In this document: positions 1 through 7,144 of the stretch, piece by piece
Position numbering within the stretch: position 1 is the stretch's first letter
Layout of the letters: every line of letters starts with the position of its first letter
Source: Spirochaetales bacterium
GTDB lineage: Bacteria > Spirochaetota > Spirochaetia > Treponematales > Treponemataceae
NCBI GenBank assembly: GCA_030540405.1
Contig: JAUNWH010000004.1
Span: 1-64,000, forward strand
Length of the DNA stretch: 64,000 bases
Direction of reading: 5' to 3'
The notes under the pieces: generated by a model
Told to the model about the DNA's origin: nothing
Database searches by the model: none
Seen by the model: only the letters and a program-made list of their open reading frames with translations
Made by a program: the position numbers and the translations under genes

Positions 1-8
1 AAAGGGAT

Positions 9-150
9 ACTTCCTAAGAGGCTGAGAGAGTATTCCTAAGACCCTGAGTAAGTATTCCTAAGAGCCTAAGCGAATATTCCTACGGGTCTTAGGAAGTATT
101 ACTTCAAGCCTTAGGGATATTCACTTAGGGAGTTAGGAAGTATTCCTTTT
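9..150. repeat. 22-bp degenerate tandem repeat array
   Basis: Six consecutive 22-bp units begin at 9, 31, 53, 75, 97 and 119, with a partial seventh at 141. The usual unit start is TATTCCTAAG. Some units carry the reverse motif CTTAGGAAG near their end, so the array also has a palindromic flavour. It lies downstream of the 162-530 minus-strand gene and probably continues past the left edge of the window. No coding role is visible. Confidence 0.85.
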
Positions 151-161
151 GGGCAAACATT

Positions 162-530
162 CTATTCACGCCACTTTTCATCTTCTTCCTCTTCTTTTAC
201 AGAATCAGGAAGAACTGTTTTTCTTGCGGCAACTGTATTTTCAGAAGAATCTTTTGTTTTTTTTGGTGAACCGCCGAATTTTTCATCAAGTGAATATTTT
301 TTTACAATTTTTGTCGTGATTTTTGAATACAAAAAAAAGCTTAATACAAGCCCTATTGTAAAGCTTCCAAACAGCGCGTTTCCGTACGCTTCAAAACTAG
401 CAGCATGGAAAACAAGCTTCAAAAAGACAAAGCAAATTCCAAAAAGCGAGCCAATTATCAGCGCAGTAAAAAGAATGTTTACAATGCTTGAAATCAATAT
501 ATATAGAAGATAAAAAACTTTTTTGTTCAT
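162..530 (-). CDS. Small two-TM membrane protein, unknown function
   Basis: A 122-residue protein that I do not recognise. Two hydrophobic segments (about residues 6-38 and 50-68) are followed by a charged cytoplasmic-looking tail of about 50 residues ending in a run of Glu and Asp. Its ATG lies 3 bases after the lspA stop codon, and its ribosome binding site (AAGGA) lies inside the last codons of lspA, so the two genes are almost certainly co-transcribed and possibly translationally coupled. It could be an accessory factor for envelope protein maturation, but that rests on position alone. Confidence 0.75.
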   Translation of the reverse strand: MNKKVFYLLYILISSIVNILFTALIIGSLFGICFVFLKLVFHAASFEAYGNALFGSFTIGLVLSFFLYSKITTKIVKKYSLDEKFGGSPKKTKDSSENTVAARKTVLPDSVKEEEEDEKWRE

Positions 531-533
531 AAT

Positions 534-1079
534 CTATTCCTTTTTATTGTTCTTGCGGTCTGATTTTACTTGAAACACAAATGTTATTACAAAAATAATT
601 CCGCAGACAACAACCGCAGAATCCGCAACATTGAATGTCGGCCAGCGTTCCATTCCGAAAAGTCCAAAGAAATAGCAGTCAACAAAATCAACAACTCCTT
701 CCGGACGGAAAAATCGGTCAATTAAATTTCCAATGCCGCCGCCAAGAATTCCGCAGACAGCCCACCGCTGAAGCTTTGTAAATTCATTGTTTCTAAAATA
801 GATCACGTAAACCGCGATAATCACAAAAAGCGGAAGCAATGCAAAAAGAATTCCCCTAAGTCCATCGGAAAGCCCAGAGCCCATGCTGAACGCAATTGCA
901 TTGTTGCGGACATGAATCAAGCGCAGATATTTTCCAAAAATTTCAATTACGGCATCATCAGCAAAAACTGTAAGACGTGGAATAAATTTCACAACAAGGC
1001 ACTTTGTAATCTGATCAAGAAGAATCACCGCAAAAGAAAGTGTAAGAGGCAAAAGTTTATTTTTTGTGTTCTGGTTCAT
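534..1079 (-). CDS. lspA: Lipoprotein signal peptidase (signal peptidase II)
   Basis: Integral membrane aspartyl protease that cleaves the signal peptide from prolipoproteins after lipid attachment to the lipobox cysteine. Four hydrophobic segments are visible. The two catalytic Asp motifs are present: GNLIDRFFRPEGVVDF and FNVADSAVV. I start at the ATG encoding MNQNTKNK; the longer reading frame to 1106 adds nine unusual residues. Length (181) is normal for the family. It heads a two-gene unit with the small membrane protein at 162-530. Spirochaetes are rich in lipoproteins, and this window encodes several candidates. Confidence 0.95.
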   Translation of the reverse strand: MNQNTKNKLLPLTLSFAVILLDQITKCLVVKFIPRLTVFADDAVIEIFGKYLRLIHVRNNAIAFSMGSGLSDGLRGILFALLPLFVIIAVYVIYFRNNEFTKLQRWAVCGILGGGIGNLIDRFFRPEGVVDFVDCYFFGLFGMERWPTFNVADSAVVVCGIIFVITFVFQVKSDRKNNKKE

Positions 1080-1165
1080 AAAATAATTATAGTACAAAAA
1101 CACCAAGCTTTACAACAATTCAAAATGCACTTGAAGGTAATTCGCATTTTCTCTATTATTTTTGC

Positions 1166-1723
1166 ATGAAATGGCTTATTGCTTCTGATATACATGGCTC
1201 ATCTTTTTATTGCAAAAAACTTCTTGAAAAGTTTAATGAAGAAAAAGCGGACAGACTTTTGATTTTAGGCGACATACTTTATCATGGTCCAAGAAATGAC
1301 TTGCCGAAAGAATACAACCCGAAAATTGTAACTGCGCTTTTAAATGAATATTCAGAAAAAATCAGTTGTGTAAGAGGAAACTGCGATTCCGAAGTAGACC
1401 AAATGGTTTTGAATTTTCCGATTATGGCGGAATATGCGATTCTCGATGTTGGAAGCAGACTTATTTTTGCAACCCACGGACACATTTTTAATGAGGTCAA
1501 TCCTTTAAAAATGCCAAGCGGAAGCGTTTTGATCTGCGGACATTTCCATATACCAAAAATTGTTAAGCATGAAAATTATCTGTACCTAAACACGGGGTCA
1601 GTTTCTCTGCCAAAAGAAAATTCGTGGCACAGCTATATAATTTTTGATGAGGACAGATTCTGCTGGAAAGACCTGGAAAGCGACGAAGAAAAACTTAATA
1701 TCCGCTTATCATCTGAGTATTGA
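1166..1723 (+). CDS. YfcE/MJ0936-type metallophosphodiesterase
   Basis: 185 residues, calcineurin-like phosphoesterase fold. Metal-binding motifs are in order: DIHGS (residues 8-12), GDILYHGPRND, RGNCD, then THGH and GHFHIPKI, which match the five conserved blocks of the YfcE family (manganese-dependent phosphodiesterase acting on small phosphodiesters in vitro). It is divergent from lspA and its 3' end overlaps the convergent gene at 1695-2738 by 29 bp. The start has no clear Shine-Dalgarno sequence. The physiological substrate cannot be read from the sequence. Confidence 0.9.
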   Translation: MKWLIASDIHGSSFYCKKLLEKFNEEKADRLLILGDILYHGPRNDLPKEYNPKIVTALLNEYSEKISCVRGNCDSEVDQMVLNFPIMAEYAILDVGSRLIFATHGHIFNEVNPLKMPSGSVLICGHFHIPKIVKHENYLYLNTGSVSLPKENSWHSYIIFDEDRFCWKDLESDEEKLNIRLSSEY

Positions 1724-2738
1724 AAAAATCTGTCAGAACTGTACCCAAATGATTTGACATATAACCGCTTCTGTCAGGCTGTACCCCAAGAACTGCACCC
1801 AAAACTGGCTCCGTATTTTCAACAGGACCAAAGCCTTTAGTGGTATAGTCATCTATGTAAGCCAAATCAAAACTGCCGAAAATCTTTACAAAGCTTTTCT
1901 GGCTTAAATACTGCATTGAACCAGACAAATCTTCATCTGTAACCAAGAAAACTGTATCCTTTTCTGTAGGATTGCACAACGAAAGCAGAATCCAAAATTT
2001 TTCGCTTGCAGAATCTGAATTTTTTTGAATCTGTTCATATTTGTCAGGATTAAAAATCTTTTGCCTTATTGCGGAAAAACGTCTTATCCATTTTAAATCT
2101 GTACCCTTTTTTGAGGCCAGATCAATTTCTTTATAAAAATCCAAAGAATAAACAGAAAATCCATTGTACGCAAGCTTGCAAAAAAATGATGTGTAAATTT
2201 CAGAATTTGCAGTTTCTGGAGGCGCAAACAAAACAATTTTTCTTCCTGCGGGACTTTCTGTTTCCGGCTCAAAGTTATAAAGCTTTGCAGAAGGAATTGT
2301 GAAAGGCATTTTCAACTCAGAAAATCCTTCTTGAAAACTTCCTGAATACAAAACAGTTTTTTGCTTTACTGGCAAGCGATTTTTTTTAGGATTCGTCGGA
2401 CGAAAATATATAACTGCGAAAATCATCAGCGCGGCAAAAAGAGCGTTCAGCGAGCAAATCAAAATAAGTTTTAATTCATACTGATCCAAAACAACATCAG
2501 AGAACATCCTCAAAACAGAGCGGACATTCCAAACGGCAGACAAAAATGCAAGAGCAAAAATCAAAAAATTTTCAATAGAAAGCGTAAAAACAAAAATATT
2601 TACAACCGCAATAAAAAGCCCAGCAAAAGGCGCAATCGACAGCGAATCTTTTCTGGAATGGTTCACAAAAACAAATCTGGCGTTTCCAATAAAAAGCAGA
2701 GCAAGAACAAGCAAGTCTGCCAAAGTCTGGTTTGTCAT
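1695..2738 (-). CDS. Membrane protein with soluble C-terminal domain, unknown
   Basis: 347 residues. The first 120 residues hold about four hydrophobic segments; the remaining 225 form a soluble domain. Within it, the stretch around IVLFAPPETANSEIY and YNGFSVYSLDF resembles the early strands of alpha/beta hydrolases, but I see no G-x-S-x-G nucleophile elbow, so catalytic activity is doubtful. It overlaps the upstream glycosyltransferase gene by 4 bp, implying one transcript and perhaps a joint role in cell-envelope glycan or glycolipid synthesis. Function is not assigned. Confidence 0.75.
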   Translation of the reverse strand: MTNQTLADLLVLALLFIGNARFVFVNHSRKDSLSIAPFAGLFIAVVNIFVFTLSIENFLIFALAFLSAVWNVRSVLRMFSDVVLDQYELKLILICSLNALFAALMIFAVIYFRPTNPKKNRLPVKQKTVLYSGSFQEGFSELKMPFTIPSAKLYNFEPETESPAGRKIVLFAPPETANSEIYTSFFCKLAYNGFSVYSLDFYKEIDLASKKGTDLKWIRRFSAIRQKIFNPDKYEQIQKNSDSASEKFWILLSLCNPTEKDTVFLVTDEDLSGSMQYLSQKSFVKIFGSFDLAYIDDYTTKGFGPVENTEPVLGAVLGVQPDRSGYMSNHLGTVLTDFFNTQMISGY

Positions 2739-3844
2739 TTTAACTTTTCCTGTGTTTCCTTGATGATTTTTTGGAACTGCTCCAGCGATTTTTCTATGCT
2801 GAACTGGCGCGCATGGCTGATAATTTTTTCTTTCTTAAAAGTGCCTTTTAAATCAAGCTGTTCAAATTCAAGAATTGAGTCCGCAACGCTGTCTGTTTCC
2901 TGCTTGTCAAAAAAGATGCCGGTTTTCCCGTCAATAACAGTTTCCAAAGCTCCCCCTTTTCCAAATGCAATTACAGGACGGCCGCAAGCCTGAACTTCCA
3001 AAGGAGTAAGCCCTAAATCTTCTTCCGCGCAAAAAATAAGAGCTCGGCAACGCTGAAGATATGAACGCACTTCTGAATCTTCTGCTCTTCCCGCAAAAAG
3101 AATATTCTTGTCGCTTCCTGCAAGTTTCTTTAGGTTTTCCATTTCAGAGCCAGCACCGATAACAACAAGCTTTCGTCCAAGTTTTTTACACGCGCTCACA
3201 GCCAAATCAATGCGCTTGTAAGGCACAAGACGCGAAAATGCAACATAAAAATCTTCCGGCTCAACATCAGCAGGAAAAAAACGTTCAGTGTTTATAGGAC
3301 AATAAACAACTTTAGCGTCCAAGTTCCAGAATTTTTTTATACGCCGGGCAATATAGTTTGAATTCGCTACAACAGTATCAATTCTCTGGCTTGAAATAAA
3401 ATCCCACTGCCGCAAGGAAGGAATCCAGCGGTTCATAAAAAAGCGTGTCAGTTTTCCGCTTCTCTTTCTGTAGTCAAAAAACAAATCCCAGGCATAGCGC
3501 ATCGGGGAATGAATATATGCAACATGGGGAACAGAAGGCGGCGTAATTACACCTTTTGCGCAACAAGAAGACGAGCAAAGAACCAAGTCATATCCTGAAA
3601 AATCAAAAGCTTCAAATGCATTCGGCATGAACTTTAAAAGCTTTGTATAAATGCGAGAAGCAAAAGGAAGTTTTTGTATATAAGAAGTGTAGATTTTATT
3701 ATTGGCAAAATGGCTGCCCATCTTTTTTTTATTGTACACAAGAGTGTAAATATCAGCATCTGGATAAAGACGAAGCATATATTCAACCCAAGTTTCAGCG
3801 CCGCCATAATTTACAAGCCAGTCATGTACAATTGCAACTTTCAT
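2735..3844 (-). CDS. GT4-family glycosyltransferase
   Basis: 369 residues with the two-Rossmann (GT-B) pattern. The N-terminus MKVAIVHDWLVNYGGAE has the Gly-rich acceptor loop of mannosyltransferase-like GT4 enzymes. The donor-site E-x7-E motif is seen as EEDLGLTPLEVQACGRPVIA. It probably transfers a sugar from a nucleotide donor to a lipid-linked or saccharide acceptor at the inner face of the membrane. No other polysaccharide genes are adjacent apart from the overlapping membrane protein downstream, so the product is unknown. The start lacks ambiguity: the ATG fits the family N-terminus. Confidence 0.9.
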   Translation of the reverse strand: MKVAIVHDWLVNYGGAETWVEYMLRLYPDADIYTLVYNKKKMGSHFANNKIYTSYIQKLPFASRIYTKLLKFMPNAFEAFDFSGYDLVLCSSSCCAKGVITPPSVPHVAYIHSPMRYAWDLFFDYRKRSGKLTRFFMNRWIPSLRQWDFISSQRIDTVVANSNYIARRIKKFWNLDAKVVYCPINTERFFPADVEPEDFYVAFSRLVPYKRIDLAVSACKKLGRKLVVIGAGSEMENLKKLAGSDKNILFAGRAEDSEVRSYLQRCRALIFCAEEDLGLTPLEVQACGRPVIAFGKGGALETVIDGKTGIFFDKQETDSVADSILEFEQLDLKGTFKKEKIISHARQFSIEKSLEQFQKIIKETQEKLK

Positions 3845-3900
3845 TTTTTATTTTCCTATAAATGAATTTTAATGTAAATCTGAATTGTTTTCAATGAATT

Positions 3901-4713
3901 TCACTCTGAAAGAGATTGAATCCAAGCCTGCATAAGAATTCCAAAAGCAACACCAACATTTAAAGACGCTTTTAATCCTGTCATCGGAATTGAAACTCTT
4001 CCGTAGCCAGATCTTTTCAATGCCTCTGGGCTTACACCAAGCTCTTCTGAGCCAATTATTACAATCCCTTCTTTTGGAAAAGAAAATTCAGTTATTGGAG
4101 TTCCGCCTGTCTCCAAAGCAAATACAGGTTTATCCTGCGGAAGTTCTTCTAGGGAACATCTTTTGTAGCCTAAAGTTTCTATGCAGCCCATTCCGCTTCT
4201 TAACGCACGAGGCTGATTTGGATCTGTGCAGTTCGGGGAAATAAAAACACTTTCGCAGCCCATCGCTTCCGCAGTTCTAAAAATAGAGCCAATGTTAAAT
4301 GGAGAGCGGATGTCTTCTGCATAAACGCTCACGCCTTTGAAAAAATTTCTGCTTTGAACACAAAGATTTTCACTGGAATGCGGCGCAATAACTAAATCCC
4401 ATTCAGCTGGAAAAGTTCCTATTATGGCCAGCAAGGAATTCCGGGCAAAATTGCAAACTCTTCGCTCATCAAAATTTTCTGCTTCAATAAGTTTTTTTAG
4501 TTCTTCTGCCGCACTTTGTGGAAGCTTTGGGTCATCCAGCACAATCCGTGCGACTGTTTTTGTGTATTCAGCACGCGTCATTCCCGGAAAATTATATTCA
4601 GTTCCATGTTCCGCAATGCCGGCAATGTCGCGTTCAAGCTCGCCAAAAGTAAGAGCCAGCTTGCGTCTTTTTTGTCCCGGTTCAAGCTGAAAAAGTTTTC
4701 CAGGATTTATCAT
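3901..4713 (-). CDS. TrmH/SpoU-family RNA 2'-O-methyltransferase
   Basis: 270 residues. The C-terminal half carries the three SPOUT motifs: NIGSIFRTAEAMG (motif 1), IVIIGSEELGVSPEAL (motif 2) and PMTGLKASLNVGVAFGILM (motif 3), which form the SAM-binding knot. The N-terminal 120 residues are helical and not typical of RlmB, so the exact RNA target (tRNA or rRNA) is uncertain. Its start codon overlaps the stop of the upstream degenerate dehydrogenase gene by one base, implying co-transcription. Confidence 0.9.
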   Translation of the reverse strand: MINPGKLFQLEPGQKRRKLALTFGELERDIAGIAEHGTEYNFPGMTRAEYTKTVARIVLDDPKLPQSAAEELKKLIEAENFDERRVCNFARNSLLAIIGTFPAEWDLVIAPHSSENLCVQSRNFFKGVSVYAEDIRSPFNIGSIFRTAEAMGCESVFISPNCTDPNQPRALRSGMGCIETLGYKRCSLEELPQDKPVFALETGGTPITEFSFPKEGIVIIGSEELGVSPEALKRSGYGRVSIPMTGLKASLNVGVAFGILMQAWIQSLSE

Positions 4714-5867
4714 CAGTAAGCCTTCTTTATGATTTCAAACAAATCGTCAGTTGTCATGCTTCGCTGAAGGCTGTTTATAAGCTCAAGCTCACCAGCGTCT
4801 TCCGCCGCAACAGAAAGCTGCTCTATAGAAAGCGAAAGGTCTTTTAAACGTGCCGGAATATTTATCTTCGCAATTTTCTGTCTTACATAATCCGCAAGAG
4901 AAGCAACTGCCGAAGAAACTGAATCTTCCGGACGTGAAGCATTTAAAAGCCGTGAAAGAACCGCAAGCTTTTCAGCCTTGAATGAAGCCGCATCTTCAAT
5001 GATATACGGAAGCAAAATTGCGGAAATCAGCGAGCGGGAAATTTTATATCTTGAATTTATTGCAAGCGAAAGAAGATTTGCAGCTCCAAAGGAACTTGAA
5101 GCGGCTCCCAAAGAAGCCATGCATCCGCCCTGAGCCAAAAGAACTTCCTGCGGAGTTGTAACAGAAAGATTCGGCGCGCCATCTTCGGCATAGCTCAAAA
5201 GCTGAACGGATTTTTCTATAATCATATCGCTGAAAAAAGTAGATTTTTGGCTTAAATATCCTTCAACTGCAAAAGCCAAAGCTTCAATTGACATACAGGA
5301 AATTTGCTTTTCTGTTAAAGCCATTTGAAGATTCGGGTCCCAAAGAACAAGCTTGCAAAGTCCGTTTTGGGTTTTTATAAGCTTTACTTTTGTTGAACGC
5401 GCGTCAGTTACAAATGCTCTGTCTGTAAAAATAAAATTGTCTCTGTTTGTTGAAGGCAAGCAGATAAGTGGAAGAGTTTTTTTAGGCGGAATCAAATTTT
5501 CGTCAATGTAATCATAAATGCTCTTGGAATTTTCATAGTAAAGAGCGCAGACAATGCGGGCAAGCGAAAGCGTTTTTCCGCCGCCAACCGCAATAACTCC
5601 GTGCACTTTTGCATCTTGAGCAAGCTTTAAAACGACTTTTGCAGTTTCTGAGTCTGCTCCAAGCGGAATTTCATCAAAAACGAAATAATCAACATTTCTT
5701 TCTGTAAGAGATGCCGTAACTTTTGAAGCTGTTCCAGATTCCTTTAGGACAGGATCCATTAAAACTAAAAAATTTGAGCCGTACTCCAACGCATACTGGC
5801 CAAGCCGAGTCGCTGTATAAGAACCAAGAACAATATTAGGTGAAATTTTGAATATAAAATCTGCCAT
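4713..5867 (-). CDS. Iron-alcohol-dehydrogenase-like protein lacking the metal ligands
   Basis: 384 residues with the overall layout of group III (iron) alcohol dehydrogenases or glycerol dehydrogenases: N-terminal nucleotide domain with AVGGGKTLSLARI, then the helical metal domain. The family normally has D-A-L-T-H and two further His before the ILLP motif; here they read EALAF and SRSLISAILLP, so the Asp is Glu and all three His are lost. The nucleotide motif GGGS..D.AK is also altered. It is therefore probably not a dehydrogenase. I chose the ATG at MADFIF, preceded by AGGAG; the longer frame starts at TTG. It is co-transcribed with the TrmH gene. Confidence 0.8.
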   Translation of the reverse strand: MADFIFKISPNIVLGSYTATRLGQYALEYGSNFLVLMDPVLKESGTASKVTASLTERNVDYFVFDEIPLGADSETAKVVLKLAQDAKVHGVIAVGGGKTLSLARIVCALYYENSKSIYDYIDENLIPPKKTLPLICLPSTNRDNFIFTDRAFVTDARSTKVKLIKTQNGLCKLVLWDPNLQMALTEKQISCMSIEALAFAVEGYLSQKSTFFSDMIIEKSVQLLSYAEDGAPNLSVTTPQEVLLAQGGCMASLGAASSSFGAANLLSLAINSRYKISRSLISAILLPYIIEDAASFKAEKLAVLSRLLNASRPEDSVSSAVASLADYVRQKIAKINIPARLKDLSLSIEQLSVAAEDAGELELINSLQRSMTTDDLFEIIKKAY

Positions 5868-5886
5868 ATTAGAAAAAAACTCCTGC

Positions 5887-5914
5887 AAAAAAAAAGAGCG
5901 GAACTATTCCGCCC
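5887..5914 (-). terminator. Intrinsic terminator after flgM
   Basis: Read on the minus strand, a GC-rich hairpin with arms GGCGGAA and TTCCGC is followed by a run of ten T. It follows the flgM stop codon and immediately precedes the next gene, separating the flagellar unit from the dehydrogenase-like gene. Confidence 0.75.
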
Positions 5915-5944
5915 TAATTTATCCCCTGCAAAAAATACGGAAAA

Positions 5945-6232
5945 TTACAAACCGTAAGCGCTAAGAATTTGATCCGCAGTAGCTGCAATCGTAGCTTCAT
6001 TGAGGTAATTTGGATCTTGAATCTTGAGCTTAATCTGCTCCACCAGCTCAGAACGAACATCTGGAGTTTCCTCTGCCACTTTATTCATAAACATGGCTTC
6101 TGCCATAGCTTTGGCTTCGTCGGAAACACTGATTTCATCAGACGCATACTGAGAACCTGCAACATTATTTGAACGTTTTGTGTTCTGCAATGTGTTTAGA
6201 GCATTAACCTCTGAAATCTTGTTTATCATCAT
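5945..6232 (-). CDS. flgM: Anti-sigma-28 factor FlgM
   Basis: 95 residues. The disordered N-terminal half and the helical C-terminal half (VRSELVEQIKLKIQDPNYLN ... ADQILSAYGL) fit FlgM, which holds the flagellar sigma factor FliA until the hook is complete and then is exported. Internal landmark DEISVSDEAKAMA is typical. It overlaps rsmI by 29 bp and ends at a strong terminator, so it is transcribed from the rsmI side. In spirochaetes the flagella are periplasmic. No other flagellar gene lies in the window. Confidence 0.88.
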   Translation of the reverse strand: MMINKISEVNALNTLQNTKRSNNVAGSQYASDEISVSDEAKAMAEAMFMNKVAEETPDVRSELVEQIKLKIQDPNYLNEATIAATADQILSAYGL

Positions 6233-6953
6233 ATCTTGCCTCTCTTATCTTATCGGAAGATTCCTCTGAAATCTTGACATTTTTATTTCCTGAAATAAAA
6301 ACAGCAAATTCGCCAAGAATCTTCTGACGGGAACTGTAATCTTCAAAAACTTCTTGCGCCGTTCCTTCTGTTATTTCCTCATGAAGCTTTGTAAGCTCCC
6401 TGCCCACAACAACACGGCGGCTGCTTTCAATATCGGCAATATCCGCCAGAAGTTTTACAATTCTAAACGGACTTTCGTACAAAATAACCGCATCTCCAGT
6501 TTCCAAAAGCTCCTTTACCCGGCTTTTTCTTCTGCCCGGCTTTTGAGAAAGAAAACCTTCGAATATCAAAGTTTTTCCGCCTGCTCCAGCAACACTTGCC
6601 AACGCCGCAAAGGCGCTTGCCCCAGGAATCGGAATAACAGAATGACCTGCTTTGCGCGCAAGACCAGCAAGAACTGCGCCAGGATCACTTATCCCAGGAG
6701 TTCCAGCATCGCTTGCATAAGCAACTTTTTGCCCTTCATCAAGCAGTTTTATAATTTTTTCAGATGCAAACTGCTCATTCTGCGCCCTGCAGCTAACCAA
6801 AGGCTTTCGAATTTCAAAATGGTTCAACAATTGAAGCGTATGGCGAGTATCTTCCGCCGCAACAACATCAACGTTTTTCAAAATTTCAACAGCCCTAAAA
6901 GTCATATCGCCCAAATTTCCAATAGGCGTAGCTACAATATATAATTCCGACAC
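6204..6953 (-). CDS. rsmI: 16S rRNA 2'-O-methyltransferase RsmI (C1402)
   Basis: About 249 residues. The N-terminus ELYIVATPIGNLGDMTFRA and the blocks DTRHTLQLLNHF, SDAGTPGISDPG and VIPIPGASA are diagnostic of RsmI (tetrapyrrole-methylase fold), which methylates the ribose of C1402 in the decoding centre. I place the start at a GTG six codons inside the longer TTG-started frame because it matches the family N-terminus. Its 3' end overlaps flgM, and the gene is divergent from ftsK. Confidence 0.93.
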   Translation of the reverse strand: MSELYIVATPIGNLGDMTFRAVEILKNVDVVAAEDTRHTLQLLNHFEIRKPLVSCRAQNEQFASEKIIKLLDEGQKVAYASDAGTPGISDPGAVLAGLARKAGHSVIPIPGASAFAALASVAGAGGKTLIFEGFLSQKPGRRKSRVKELLETGDAVILYESPFRIVKLLADIADIESSRRVVVGRELTKLHEEITEGTAQEVFEDYSSRQKILGEFAVFISGNKNVKISEESSDKIREARYDDKQDFRG

Positions 6954-7144
6954 CGTATTTATAGTATACAATTACTAAGATTTTTTTGCAATGTTTAAAA
7001 ACGGTTTTGGAATTTTTCTTGAATCATCACGGCTTAACTTCGTGGAAAAAAAACCGATAATTAAGCGAGGACTAGTTTTAAAATCTGCTTCTACTAAAAA
7101 CTGGCACTCGAACTTACAAAGCAAAATTAGAAGGTAAAAATACA

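Noticed and set aside
9-150. CRISPR array at the left edge
   Set aside because: Units are 22 bp without unique spacers and vary throughout; there are no cas genes.
6991-7137. 48-codon open frame (starting MFKNGFGIFLESS) just before ftsK
   Set aside because: No ribosome binding site, no recognisable family, and a frame of this length is expected by chance in AT-rich DNA.
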